A DNA stretch of 64,000 nt, taken from Atrina japonica (Eukaryota > Mollusca > Bivalvia > Pterioida > Pinnidae). A program made the position numbers and the translations under genes. Location of the stretch: NCBI GenBank assembly GCA_030159075.1, contig BROG01000917.1:16001-80000 (forward strand), read 5' to 3'. This document shows, piece after piece, positions 46,101 through 58,225 of this stretch; the stretch's first letter is position 1, and the number at the start of each line of letters is the position of its first letter. Under the pieces are notes generated by a model. It did no database searches. It was not told where the DNA came from and saw only the letters and a list, made by a program, of their open reading frames with translations.

Positions 46101-46431
46101 GTAAATAAGTTTTACATCATTTGAAATTAAAGAAACAAAGAATGACAAACCTAATACAGAAAATAAATGTTAATTTAAATGTATATATATATACAGAAAT
46201 CATGTCAGAAGACTTACACAGTAGGCCTACTACGTATACTTTATTTCAATAAAAAATGAATGACGGTGAAATTTAAACCTACCTTTCATGTTCTGAGTTT
46301 GAATTTTCCGTCTCTGCTACTAGTACTACTACTCTGCAAGAAAAATGTCACAGTGCTAAAACCGTGTACATATATAAAAGTGTAGATGTCTAGATATAGA
46401 AACTTATCACATTTATTTTTCTCATTTAAAG

Positions 46432-46641
46432 GTAACTTTTCAAGCATTCCAAAACTTCCCGATCTTCCTCAGCAGTTTCAGACACGTATAGAGGTGAACA
46501 TTGTCGACAAGAATCTCACAGCAGATTACATGGAATATTTTGATTACTATGGCAATCGTATCAAATTGTCTTACTTAAAAAACGACCAGAATGGAGTTAT
46601 CCTTTATCTTTACGATACAGACGAAGCTGTCTATGTTACAG
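46432..46641 (+). CDS. Exon B of LolA-like gene
   Basis: Phase 1-1, 210 bases. It reads GNFSSIPKLPDLPQQFQTRI, EVNIVDKNLTADYMEYFDYY, GNRIKLSYLKNDQNGVILYL and YDTDEAVYVT. The LPxLPxQFxxRIE start, then TxxYxEYFDxxGNR, is a pattern I associate with a family of secreted or membrane proteins in invertebrates carrying LolA-like domains (loaf-like in insects). The family name is recalled, not searched. The acceptor is TCATTTAAAG and the donor ACAG|GTAATA. Confidence 0.72.
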
Positions 46642-46644
46642 GTA

Positions 46645-47280
46645 ATATGGAATACGATCATATATTACAGACACTTAAATGCCATATCCATATTTAATTA
46701 AAGGTTAAAACTGTTAAATTCAGAGAATTATAACAAAACTCATTACTATGAGATGTCTTGGGCTCTACTAGTAAGTCAACGCGTTGTTGTTCCCGCTTTT
46801 TCTTTTTGCGATTTTGTATTTCATTAATTCAATAAATATAAACACAAATAAACTATAAAATAACCACGTGTTATTTTGCACCTGATTTGTATTATAGGGG
46901 TATTCCATTCATACTTATAAAAAGGGGCTTCTCAAGGTTTTTTTAATAGAAAAATCTGAGTAAGCCATTGTTTTGTAAATGAATCCGTTAAATCTTATAT
47001 TCCGGTTCGTTATTAGTTGGGGTTTACATTACGAATTATACATCCGGTGTAAGAAAAATGCTGAAATGGACAACTGCTTAGATTTTCCAGCTCTCTTATG
47101 CGATTTATTCTGAACATCGGGATGTTGCAGTTCACATTAATTACGAACAAGGTTATTTCCTTTGCCAATACCTCAACATACCCTACAAAATTAGAAATAC
47201 ACTCATTAGGCAAAGTGAAACGAGTAAATACTTCTGTAGTCTATTATAAGTCACATTATAGTCTATAGCCAGTATAGGCT
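46645..47280. other. Intron, nothing recognised
   Basis: AT-rich intron of the LolA-like gene. Confidence 0.5.
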
Positions 47281-47282
47281 AG

Positions 47283-48640
47283 CGCTAAGTCACATTAGAT
47301 AGGGAATTTAGAATTTAATTTACAATTGGTTGTCCAGTTGAAAAAAAAATGCTGGTAGTAATAGAAAACAGGTATATTCTGTATCTTTTCTACATACTTT
47401 TATCTTTGGTCACTTCAGTTTTTGAAAATATTTTTCCTATGGCAGACTTGGCATTCTTGAAAAAAATTACATGGGGGAGATTTTGCAAATTTACGGGGGG
47501 GACTCCAAATTTTTCATGAAGAAATTATAAAAATTTTACATAGAAAGTAGGGAGTCTCCCTATTTATGGGGAAGACTTGGAAAGTATGCTATGGGAAATC
47601 TGTGATAGCCATGAGATGTCAATAAATTGACTCATGCAGGTAACCGTTTCTTCACTCCTGCCAAAATAATCCCTTTGGGGATTCTGTCGCGGTCGTATTA
47701 TGGTATTGCCCCACTAGAATCCCTTCTCAAGCCTTCATAGTTTTATTCGGGAAAATCTGGGCTTTGGTGACCCACTCACGTCAAGAGAAATTTAAATAAT
47801 AAATACCTGGGTGGCAGTGAATTAGTGAGTCATCTATCATTTCTAGACATATTTTTCTTTGAAACCCCCAAAAACTTGTTTAAAATCCCAAACAGAAATT
47901 TTAATATTACATGTTTATTCTGACGGACACATACTTTTTGCCTGGGATTGAATGGCTGACTTGTTTACATCAGGTGATCATCTCAACTGGCAATGAGGCT
48001 ATAGTCTGTTCTATGATTACTTTTCATAAGCCTGTGAAAAGCAAAGTTAATGTTATCGAACTTAAGAAGAGCAATCATAGAACAGACTATAGCCTCTGAT
48101 GTAAACTAGTCCGCCATTCAAACTCGGGCAAAAAGTATGTGTCTGTCAGAATAAACATGTGATATTTCATTTTCAATTTCTGTTTCAGATTTTAAACAAA
48201 AAATGTTTGGATTCAAAGAAAAATATGTCTAGAAATGATAGATGACCTACTGATTGACTGCCATCAGGGTATTTATTATTTATAATTCTCTTGAAGCAAG
48301 CCGGTCACCAAAGCCCAGATTTTCCCGAATAAAACTATGAAGGCTTGGCAAGGGATTCTGGCAGAACAATACGATAAAGCGGCCGCGACAGAATCCCCCA
48401 AAGGGATTACTGCCAAAAGAGTGATTTAAAGGACAATAAGTCCCTATATATTATATGACGTGATACAATGAATACATATAATACAATAATAGTCGGAGTG
48501 CTCCAAAAACACGACTTTCGATTGATTTTTTTTTACATTCATTTTGAGCAATAAAAGGTCCCTTTCTGTCACTTCTGCTCTCAAACTCCAACAGACAGCG
48601 ACCATTACCTATGTAAAATTCCTGTAAGGGTAATTTTAGT
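47283..48640 (-). repeat. Repeat copy A, interrupted by a Mutator-like insertion
   Basis: The flanks 47283-47666 and 48410-48640 are paralogous to the uninterrupted copy at 49038-49470, sharing AATTTAGAATTTAATT, CATTTTGAGCAATAAA and ATTACCTATGTAAAATTCC. Extra non-matching sequence sits at about 47450-47600. The strand is nominal. Confidence 0.8.
47667..48409. mobile_element. Foldback DNA transposon with 9-bp target duplication (Mutator-like)
   Basis: The 743-base element has long inverted arms of about 350 bases. Ends are TAATCCCTTTGGGGATTCTG and, inverted, CAGAATCCCCCAAAGGGATTA (shown minus its first base). Direct repeats CTGCCAAAA flank it at 47658-47666 and 48410-48418. The paralogous empty site at 49264-49272 has CTGCCAAAA once. 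A 9-base duplication plus long terminal inverted repeats points to the Mutator/MULE superfamily. No transposase inside, so it is non-autonomous. Confidence 0.85.
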
Positions 48641-48644
48641 GGGA

Positions 48645-49035
48645 ATATCTTGAACAAAACGGATTAATTTTTATTTATCATCGGCATGGATATTTAAATT
48701 ACTCAGAAAATCTACATGCAGAATACCACTAAGTTAGAATTAAGACTAAAGTGGCAAGTTTCAACCACTTTATTTTGATCAGCCAAACCCTAAGTCTAAT
48801 GTGACTTATACCAGAGTTTTTGGAATTCACCTGTCTTACCAGAAAAAACGGTGAATTTTACAAAAGTCTTGTGAAATCTCTCTGATAGCTGGTCCAAATG
48901 ACCAGTAATTTTCCATTTCATTTCAATTGTGTATATATATACAGACCAAAAAAAAATTTCTTTGACCAGTGAAATTCCTTTATTCACTGGTCCGGTTGAC
49001 CAGTAAATTCATTTTTATTTCAAAATGTCAGTTCT
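48645..49035. other. Intron, nothing recognised
   Basis: No supported feature. Confidence 0.4.
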
Positions 49036-49037
49036 AC

Positions 49038-49470
49038 TATAGATAGGAAATTTAGAATTTAATTCACAGTGCAGTTAGTTTTCCAATTCAAAAAAATTAG
49101 CTGATATCAATAGATAACATAAGAAGTATATCTATATTATTTCTACATACTTTGATCTTTTTTTGGTCACTTCAATTTTTGAAAATACATTTCCTACGGG
49201 AGTTTCTGGGTTGGCCATGCTATGTCAATAAATTGGGTTATATGGGTAACTGTTATTTTACTACTGCCAAAAGAGTGATTTGAATGGGAATGACTCCAAA
49301 TGTATTATATGACATAATAAAATGAATACACATGATACGATAATAGTCAGAATGCTCCGAAGACATGACTTTCAGATGATTTTATTTTATATTCATTTTG
49401 AGCAATAAACTTCCACTTTCCAACTTGAACAGATGGCCGCCATTACCTATGTAAAATTCCAGAATACATT
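49038..49470 (-). repeat. Repeat copy B (empty site)
   Basis: Paralogue of 47283-48640 without the Mutator-like insertion. The strand is nominal. Confidence 0.8.
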
Positions 49471-49599
49471 TAATTGTTGGACCTACATTTAAATGCATAA
49501 GTAAGGAATTTTGATAGAAAACACAGGTTTTTAGCATGCCAGGACGAAAGTCTGGAGAGTTAATGCCATACCCTGGCATTTGTGTTTTTATTGTCGTTG

Positions 49600-50880
49600 T
49601 ACCTAGACAAAACTTTAACCTGACCTATATCTCTTTAACCACAAAGGACATGACTTTGATATTTCACATATAGATTCCTTATGACCAGAACTGTCATTTG
49701 GTACCATGACTTTTGACCAAGTGACCTTGAACTTAGACTTTGACCTACTTTTAAAAAACATTAACCTTGGCTATATCTTTTAGATCATGAGGGATAGGGC
49801 TTTTATATTTCACATTTATTATACCTTCTGTTAAAATCTAGTAATCTGATTGTTTGAGAGAAATGTGAACATTTTCAATGTCACTCGCTCAGTTAACAAA
49901 GAATAAGAAGCCAGGGTGACATTCCAAAAAATATCACATGTGCCAACGTAATGCACATACAGTTCATCCCAGTGAGAGATTTTCATTGTAGCCAAAACAT
50001 TTGTAGGATATTTTTTTTGTATCTTTTAGCTTGCTGGATAATAGTTGAGATATAAAATATCTATGGTAATATGTTAAAGTAAACAAGTATGACACTCGGT
50101 ATAAAAAAATAAATATTACATTCATGAGAAGGTGATATTGCATATTTTCACCCCGAGGAAGCATTGTTGACTGAGGCGAAGCCGAGGTCAACTATGCTTT
50201 CCAAGAGGTGAAAATATGCAATATCACCCTCTCATGAATGTAATTTCTGTATAATAGATTTCTTACCAGAGCTTTCATTTGGTACCTTGACTTTTGACCC
50301 AGTGACCTTGACCTTAGAATTTGACCTACTTTTGAAAAACTTTAACCTTGGCTCTATCTTTTAATCCATGAGGAATAGGGCTTTGATATTTCACATATAG
50401 ATTTCTTATGATGAGAACTTTCATTTAGTGTCTTGACTTTTGACCTAGTGACCTTGACCACAAAATTTTACTTGCTTTTCAAAAATTAAAACCTTGGCTT
50501 TATCTTTTAAACTGATGGATAGGGCTTTGATATTTCACATATTTATTTCTTATGACCAAAGATTTAATTTGGTACCTTGATGTTTGACCAAGTGACCTTG
50601 GACTTTGACCTACATTTCAAAAACTTTAATCTTGACTATATCTTTAAAAACATGAGGAACAGGGCGTGGATATTTCACATATAGATTCCTTATTGCCAGA
50701 GCTTCCATTTGTTACTTTGACTTTTGATCTAGTGACCTTGACCTTGGCCTTTGATCCACTTTTCAAAATTTTAAGACTGAGCCAAAGGAATCAAGATATT
50801 TACCATACCATGACTTTAAACCTGACAGCTCATGGTCAAACACCTATTTTAAAAATTTACACCCTTTTCCGGTGACCTTT
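49600..50880 (+). repeat. Tandem array, about 160-170-bp units (TGACCTTGACC family)
   Basis: About five to six units contain GATAGGGCTTTGATATTTCA, CATATAGATTCCTTATGACC, TTTGGTACCTTGACTTTTGA and AGTGACCTTGACCT. The array is split by an insertion at about 49817-50262. Confidence 0.88.
49817..50262. mobile_element. Palindrome-containing insertion inside the tandem array
   Basis: It replaces the middle of one array unit. Both ends read ATTATAC / GTATAAT. The right part contains the inverted pair GAAGGTGATATTGCATATTT / AAATATGCAATATCACC around ACTGAGGCGAAGCCGAGGT. Probably a MITE. Confidence 0.6.
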
Positions 50881-50889
50881 TTGTCTTCT

Positions 50890-51495
50890 GAGAACTCTTG
50901 TTTTGTTTTTCGATGAAAGTAAGATGACTTTACCACCCAACAATGACAATCAGTTCAAGTCAGGATATCATATATGAATTAAACAAAAACTATTTAACAA
51001 ATAACATTACTTATTTCTGCTTTACAAAGTAAAGTTTTCATAAAATGCAACTTGAAAATCCATTTTGCTGTTTACATCGAAAAGAAACAAATTATAAAAA
51101 TTTTAGAAAGCTAATTTTTGTTTCAATGCTGTACCTGTTACAGTGGGTTTGGTGTAAATATATGAATCATGTAAAATGTGACGCATTAGAAATCGTTACA
51201 AACCTTGCAGATGTCAATTAGTACATAAGATTTTTTCAGTTGATAAACTGATATATCTATATTTACATCAGTTCCTGTTTGTGTTATTTAGTGCACATGC
51301 TGTTGATAATAACACTCCAATGATTATAATAATAATAATAATTAATATAATTTTATAATTTACAATAGATTCATTTTCTGCTATCCTTATATTTGCAATA
51401 GTCAAACAGTAGAACATACCATGCATAAAGCATATGACATATCTGACAATATAAACATATACTAGTATACAAATCAATATCTCTTTCCTTCATTT
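50890..51495. other. Intron, nothing recognised
   Basis: AT-rich intron of the LolA-like gene with a short (AAT)n at 51320. Confidence 0.5.
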
Positions 51496-51500
51496 TACAG

Positions 51501-51631
51501 ATAACTTATGTCAAGTTAAAAATTTGTCTGCACAACCAGAAATTAATATTTTTGGAGAATTTAGTGATGATGGCTACCTTCACATGATGTCCAGCAATTA
51601 TGCTTTGAAATTTGGAAAGAGTTATGGAGAG
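51501..51631 (+). CDS. Exon C of LolA-like gene
   Basis: Phase 1 to 0, 131 bases, acceptor TTCATTTTACAG, donor GAG|GTAAAT. It reads DNLCQVKNLSAQPEINIFGE, FSDDGYLHMMSSNYALKFGK and SYGE. It supplies the middle of the first LolA-like domain. Phase agrees with exons B and D. Confidence 0.72.
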
Positions 51632-51881
51632 GTAAATCTTATTGTCTTGTTTGCTTCATTTTTACTCTGTTCTGTAGTATTTGTTTATTTGTTTTGTTTT
51701 TTTTATTATTAAAATTTCTTACAATATGAGAATGGCAAAAGAACAAACAAAATTGTTACACATTTTTAGCCAATACAGAAATAGTATTTTTAGCCCACCT
51801 TCATCTTTTAATCTCCATTGATGTCAGGGAATCATACATCGCTATGTCAATGGTCGGTAAAATCAGCGAAAAATTAAAAAA

Positions 51882-52097
<216 letters not shown>

Positions 52098-52319
52098 CAT
52101 TTTAAGCGAAATTACAAAAATTATGAATAAAATTCTACAATTGAAATTAATGTTCCGTGATTTGTTTTACTTACTGTTAAAAACATGTGTTTAAAATTTG
52201 TTTTACATGATTTGATAGAAAATATCATCATTTACAAAATAACATGCATCATCAGAAAGAAAAACATACTGTTCAGTGTTTTATTAATTAATTAATTAAT
52301 ATCTATCTATTTATTTATC

Positions 52320-54212
52320 AGCTCACCTGAGCCAAAGGCTCAAATGAGCTATTGTGGTCACTCGGCGTCCGGCATCCGTCCAGAAACTTTTTAAGATTTT
52401 TTACTTCTTCTCTGGAACCACTGAAGGGATTTTGATGAAACTTGACAGGAAGCAAGTGCTCGAGGTCCCTTACCTAGATTGTAGTTTATAGCCAGATTGA
52501 CCCAGTGGTGGCCCCAGGGCGGGACAGAATAAATCCCAAAAAGCATCCCTCTTTAAAAATCTTCTTCTCCAGAATCACTGCATGAATTGAAAAATGGATT
52601 GTTTCTGAGTGATCTACATGGATGAATGATTTAAGTTTGTATTTTTCATAAAAATCGGTTTTTGTTGTAATTAGGTGATGAAATGTTTTTGTGCAAGAAC
52701 TCTGCCAAAATTTAATTTCTAGAATTTTTTATGATTTTTTTAAGAAGGGGTGCATTTTTCACACTATCAGCTTTTGTTTCAAAACTACTGAAGGAATTAT
52801 GATGAAATTTGACAGAAAGCAAGTTCTCAAGGTCCTTTACCAAGTTCGTAAATTCCAGCCAATTAGCCCAGGGTGGATCCAGGGTGGGGCAGAATCGGTC
52901 CCAAAAAGTGCCCTCTTTAAAAATCTTCTTTTCCAGAACCTCTACATGAATTGAAAATCGGATTATTTCTGAGTGATTTAGATGGATGTATGATTCATGT
53001 TTGTATTTTTCATAGAAATCGGAATATTAATTTTTGATGCGTTTTTGAGGTCTTTTCAGACTTTGTCATTTTCATTAATTTTTACATGATTTCTTCAATT
53101 ATCTCCCCTTGCATTCAAAATGATGCATTAATGTATATAGTTGAAGAAATGTTTTTGTGCCTCTTGTTATATGATTTCTTTGAGTTAATCCCCGATTATT
53201 CATTATGATGCATTCATTTTATGTGTTTTACCTGTAGTTTGGTAGATGAATGCTTTCCTGAAAGGATTTTTCTGAAATTTAATTTTTAAAATTTTTTAAG
53301 ACTGCAAAAATGAAGGGGAGGGAGGGTAATTTTCCACATTTTTGACTTCTTCTCCAAGATCACTGAAGGGATTTTGATGAAACTTTATAGGAAGCAAGTA
53401 CTCAAGGTCCTCTACCAAATTTGTTCATTTCAGCTAGATTGGCCCAGGTGGTGGATCCATGGTGGGGCAAAAGCGACCCCAGGGGATACCCCTCTTAAAA
53501 ATCTTCTCCTCCAGAACAGCTGCATGGATTGAAAAAACTAATTTTATCTGAGTGTCAGTGAGTGATCTACATACATGTATGATTAAATTTTGTTAATTTC
53601 GTAGAAATCAGAAAATAAATATTTGACATGTTTTTGATGTCTTGTCATTTTCATTTATTTTTGTATGATTTCTTTGATTTTATCCTCATTTATTCATCAT
53701 GAGGCATTCATTTAAAGTGTTTTATATGTAATTAGGTAGAGAAATGCTTTCCTGGAAGAATTTTTCTGAAATTTAATTTTTTGAATTATTTTTTATGAAT
53801 TTTAAAACTGCAAAAAGAAGGAGGGGACATTTTTTCACACGCTTGTTCTTCATAACCACTGAAGGATAAAGGAAGCAAGTACAATATTCAAGTTCCCCAT
53901 ACAAGTTTATATCTTTTTACCAGATCGACTCAGAGATGGATCCAGGGTGGGTAAAATAGGTCTCAGAGGATATCCCTCTTTGAAAATCTTCTCCAGAACT
54001 GCTGCATAGATTGAAAAACTAATTGCATCTAAGTGATTTTTATGGATGCATAATTCAATTTCCTGTTTTTGGTATAAGTTGGAAAATTAATTTCTGACAT
54101 TTTTAAGTTTCTTCCACTCCCAAGGAATGTTAAAATAATTTGTAAATTTGAGATTCCCATATTTGTAAGATACCAACACAGTTCAGGTGAGCGATGTGTC
54201 CCATGGGCCTCT
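52320..54212. mobile_element. Long hairpin-ended mollusc-type repeat with internal tandem units
   Basis: The left end GCTCACCTGAGCCAAAGGCT folds with GGCTCAAATGAGC. The right end is TTCAGGTGAGCGATGTGTCC then CATGGGCCTCTTGTT. Inverted CTCACCTGA / TCAGGTGAG termini. Inside are four diverged units of about 360-580 bases, each with ACTGAAGGGATTTTGATGAA and GGAAGCAAGT followed by CAAGGTCC. No protein domain. Confidence 0.82.
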
Positions 54213-54214
54213 TG

Positions 54215-54635
54215 TTTTAAACAATGTGTTAGGAATGTAATAATCCACTGTTGCTTGCTGTTTAAACATGACCCTTCATATATATAAGCTATAAGAAACT
54301 GGACATATTTGTAAATCAGCATGTAATAATTTTACAAATCTAGTTCTCAGTTGTCTTTAAGTTATCTTTTTATCCATTGAAAATTTGTGAACAGCGTGAC
54401 CTGTTTTAGATGTATTTCCGTTCCTCACTACAACCTACCGATTAACTATGACTATGTTTAGAATTGTTTTAAATAATCAGCCGATATGTTATCTCGCTAT
54501 ACTTGTACTACTGTTGATTAATGGCTTTCACACCCTATAGTGCCTGACCGCTTCCCTAGATGACGTGGCAGACCTACAAGTTGTATATAGCGTAAAGGGT
54601 GCACTTTAAGTTTCAAGTTAAGTTTCTAGTTGTGC
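54215..54635. other. Intron, nothing recognised
   Basis: No supported feature. Confidence 0.4.
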
Positions 54636-54639
54636 ATAT

Positions 54640-54960
54640 TGCATTTTCAGAGAGATCGTAATCCAATATGGCTGACAGGCAGCCATCTTGGATTTTGACC
54701 ATAGGAAGTTTGTTACAGCTATTTCTCAGAAAGGACTGAAGGGATCTCCTTGAAATTTGACATAAAGGTTCCCCATGAGGTCTAGTTGTGCAATTTACAT
54801 TTTAAGAGAGATACGATTCTAACATGGCCGACAGGCTTTTGACAATGGATGTATATGTTACCCCTATTTCTCTGTAAGTACTGAAGATCTTGTTTATGAC
54901 AATTTGACATGAAGTTTCCCTTTGCGGTCCAAAATGTACTGAAGGAATCTTTTTGAAAGT
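54640..54960 (-). repeat. Dispersed copies of the 9.06-10.44 kb repeat, reverse orientation
   Basis: AGCCATCTTGGATTTTGACC, GTTTGTTACAGCTATTTCTC and GAGGTCTAGTTGTGCA are reverse complements of the array unit at 9-10 kb. Confidence 0.85.
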
Positions 54961-55164
54961 TCAGTTTCGCTATAATCTAGTGAAAAAAGTATTTCACAGA
55001 AATATGTATTTAAGTTCAAATTCAATATTGAGACACAAAATAAGAGAAAAGAAGAGAAAAGAACAGTCTGCCATAGATCAGACATAGAACATTCCATGGT
55101 GGGCGCCAAGATCCCTCTGGGATCTCTTGTTAATAATGCGAGTAACAGAGGTGTTGAATTTACT

Positions 55165-55685
55165 CTTATGTGGATTTGGCGGATTCAGAAACTTAGCCTT
55201 TTTTTCAATAGCAGCATACATATACCTAGCCATTTTGTATAATCAACTCCTCCTACAGTTTTCCACATATAATGTTGAAACTTGGTAGGATGTTTGTATA
55301 TGTATTGAAGATGTGCACATCCCCTTGTGCATGCATTCCGCAGATTTTTGTGGATTTGGCGGATTCAGAAACTTAGTCATTTTTCTGTAGCAGCATGCAT
55401 ATACCTACCCATTTTGTGTAATCAATTCCTCCTGCAGTTTACCACATACAACGTTGAAATTGGTAGGATGTTTGTATATATATTTATTGAAGATGTGCAC
55501 CTCTCCTTGTGAATGCATTCCGCAGATTTTTGTGGATTTGGCAGATTTGGAAACTTAACCATTTTTCAGTAGCAGTATACATATAGTATAATACCTACAC
55601 ATTTTGTGTAATCAACTCCTGCTATAGTTTTCCACAACATACGTTGAAACTTGGCAGGATTTGGCAGATTCGGAAACAACCATTT
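55165..55685 (+). repeat. Tandem repeat, about 180-bp unit, 3 copies
   Basis: Each unit has GGATTTGGCGGATTCAGAAA, TAGCAGCATACATATACCTA, AATCAACTCCTCCTACAGTT and CATTCCGCAGATTTTTG. Confidence 0.9.
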
Positions 55686-56590
55686 TTCTGATTGGTTGAA
55701 ATTTTATTGTTGTCTGATTTTGATGAAATTTGCTATTTAGGGGTATTAAAGGACTACAAATTCAATGGTATGGGTTTTGTCGCTTTAGGAACATTTCCAA
55801 GGCTTCTAATTGGTCAAAGGACCATTAACAGCTTCTTATTGGTCAAAATTTCAACATTGTTCAATTTGGTATTATGGGGTATCAAGGGATAATGAATTAA
55901 ACTGTATTGGTTTCGTTGCCATGGTAACTAATTCAAGGCTTCTGATTGGTTGAAATTTCAACATCTTCCAATTTGTATGAAATTTGGGGGTATTAAGGAA
56001 ATGTGAATTCAACCATATGTGTATTGTTGTCATGGGAACCAATATGAGGCTTCGGATTGGTCTAAATTTCAATACTTTCAGATTTTGATGAAATTTGGTA
56101 TTTAGGGGTATCATGGGATTGTGAATTCAACTGTATGGGATTTGTAGGTCACCTGAGCAAAGCTCAAGTTGACCTATTGCAATCATGTTTTGTCTGTCGT
56201 TGTCCGTCATGCGTTGTTAACTCTTCTTATTGGCTTGTTCTCAAGAACCAATTGGCCAATTTCAACCAAACTTGGCATATAGCATCCCCATGTAAAGCCG
56301 CATAAAGTTTGCAAATAAAGATCTACAAAAAAGTCCACAGGGCAGTTATTATCATGTTAGTGCTTATGGTAGCTAATTATGCTGTTCTCAGGTGACCGTC
56401 AATTGTAGCTATGGGAATCAAGCTAAGGCTTCTGATTGGTAAGAAATGTCAACATTGTTTGATTTGTATAATTTGGTGTTATGGGGTATTAAGGGATTTC
56501 AAATTCAACTGTATTGGTCTCGTTGCAAAGGGAATTGATGTGAGGCTTCTGATTGGTCTAAATTTTAGCATTACCAGACTAAGCTGTGTG
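55686..56590 (+). repeat. Tandem repeat, about 100-bp unit, interrupted
   Basis: Units contain GGCTTCTGATTGGT, TGATGAAATTTGG, GGGGTATTAAGGGA and TTCAACTGTATGG. They are interrupted by the element at 56148-56402. Confidence 0.85.
56148..56402. mobile_element. 255-bp hairpin/TIR element with TTGTAG target duplication
   Basis: GTCACCTGAG on the left and CTCAGGTGAC near the right are inverted. The left end folds as AGGTCACCTGAGC-AAA-GCTCAAGTTGACCT. TTGTAG flanks it at 56142-56147 and 56403-56408. Removing it restores the 100-bp host unit. Same end logic as the element at 52.32-54.21 kb. Confidence 0.75.
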
Positions 56591-56599
56591 GGCATGTTT

Positions 56600-57315
56600 T
56601 GATTGCTACATTTGGGGGAGAGGGCACCCTGTAACAGTTGCTGTTGCAATTAGACCTTCTTTAATTAGAATTTTTATTTTGTTAAATTAAATTAGTGTAT
56701 ATCTGTTTAGAAACTGCATTTTTCAACAAAGCGGGTAGCGGCGAGATATAAAATTAATCGTAATTCTTGTTTGTAATCATCTCCTGCTACTACAGTGACA
56801 AATTGCTGTAAATATGTGGATATGGAATATCTTTTTTGCAAAGCAGATAAGTGTTTTATAATAAGTATTCTGAAATATCCTATAACCTTGCACTGCTCCG
56901 CAACCCGGTCAATTGTGGCTTTGCTTCATTTTTGAGATTATTTGATAGCAATATCAATATATGGCATCAGATTATGGAGTTAAGTTGAGTAAATGAGTCC
57001 CGACCACTAATCAGAGTACACTGTGGTGCCCTGGGTGCACTAGAGTACTTCAAAGGTTTGATGGTATATCAATTTTATTTCTATTTGAACATTATGTCTG
57101 CATACATGTATGTTGTTTGAGTTAATAACTGATAAAATATGTTTTTTCAAAATAGGCACAATGATAACACTATATACTTAAATTTTATATTTTCAGAGAT
57201 TATATCATGCTTCCTTTTTATATAAACATTCATGAATACATAAATAATGTTTTAGGGATACAATTGATATAAAACAAAGAAAACATCTGCATTACTGAAT
57301 TTTCCTGTTTGATAC
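56600..57315. other. Intron, nothing recognised
   Basis: AT-rich, no supported feature. Confidence 0.5.
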
Positions 57316-57320
57316 CTTAG

Positions 57321-57429
57321 GTTTACCTTGGTCCTGATATAATACGTGGTATAAATGTGGAACACTGGCAAGCATGTTTGTACTGGAAAGAATCATCAGC
57401 CAATTTTACAGTTGATTACTATTTCTCAA
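57321..57429 (+). CDS. Exon D of LolA-like gene
   Basis: Phase 0 to 1, 109 bases, acceptor GATACCTTAG, donor TCAA|GTAAGT. It reads VYLGPDIIRGINVEHWQACL then YWKESSANFTVDYYFS. The RGI-x4-W-x-x-C motif followed by an aromatic-rich strand is the part I recognise best in this family. Confidence 0.75.
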
Positions 57430-57431
57430 GT

Positions 57432-57775
57432 AAGTATCTTAAGTGGGTTAAACTTACACTTCTATAAGAATTAATACAAGAACAAGAAATGATGTGCTTT
57501 ACTGTGGTCCACATAAATGATCTTTTTGATTCCAGTCACATTGGTCCATGTAAATATTGTTAATTTTTGGAAGTTGATCACAGGGGGCTCTTACCTTATT
57601 GGTCAACATTTAAAGTGAGGTACTTATCATTTATTAGTCAGCGTTTGAAATGGTTAACATCTGATTGTATCAACTATTGGTCAAACTTACTACAAAGTGG
57701 TCTAATTAACTAGCAGTCAAAATTTAGGATGCTTCTCCTTGGTCCCCATCAACTTATTGGTCAGTATTAAGGACG
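57432..57775. other. Intron, nothing recognised
   Basis: No supported feature. Confidence 0.4.
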
Positions 57776-57784
57776 ACCATGATG

Positions 57785-58195
57785 GTCCCATTTTTAGCCC
57801 ACCATCAACAGATGTTACCCTTATTTCTCAGTAAGTACCAAAGGGATCTTGTTTAAATTTGATACGAAGTTTCCCTTTCAGGTCTAAAATGTACTGAAGG
57901 AATGTTTTCAAAATTTATTATGGAGGTTCCCCCTGAGGTCTAGATGTGCATATTACATTTTCAGAGAGATCAAAATCCAAGATGGACACCTGTGGGCCAT
58001 GTTGATTTCCATTCTCTCTGAAAATGTAATATGTTAAGATCAAGTTCAGTTTTGCTATAATCTTGTGAAAAAAGTAATTCACAGAAATATGGATTTAAGT
58101 TCAAATTCAATGTTGAGACACAAAATAAGAGAAAAGAAGAGAAAAGAACAGTCTGTCTTAGATCAATCATAGAACATTCCATGGTGGGCACCATC
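57785..58195 (-). repeat. Further reverse copies of the 9-10 kb repeat
   Basis: GAGGTCTAGATGTGCATATT, AAATCCAAGATGGACACCTG and CTTATTTCTCAGTAAGTACC match the unit. Flanking GAACAGTCTG...AGAACATTCCATGGTGGGC is also shared with 55.06 kb. Confidence 0.8.
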
Positions 58196-58225
58196 ACTAT
58201 TAAAACCACCTATGTACTATCTCAA

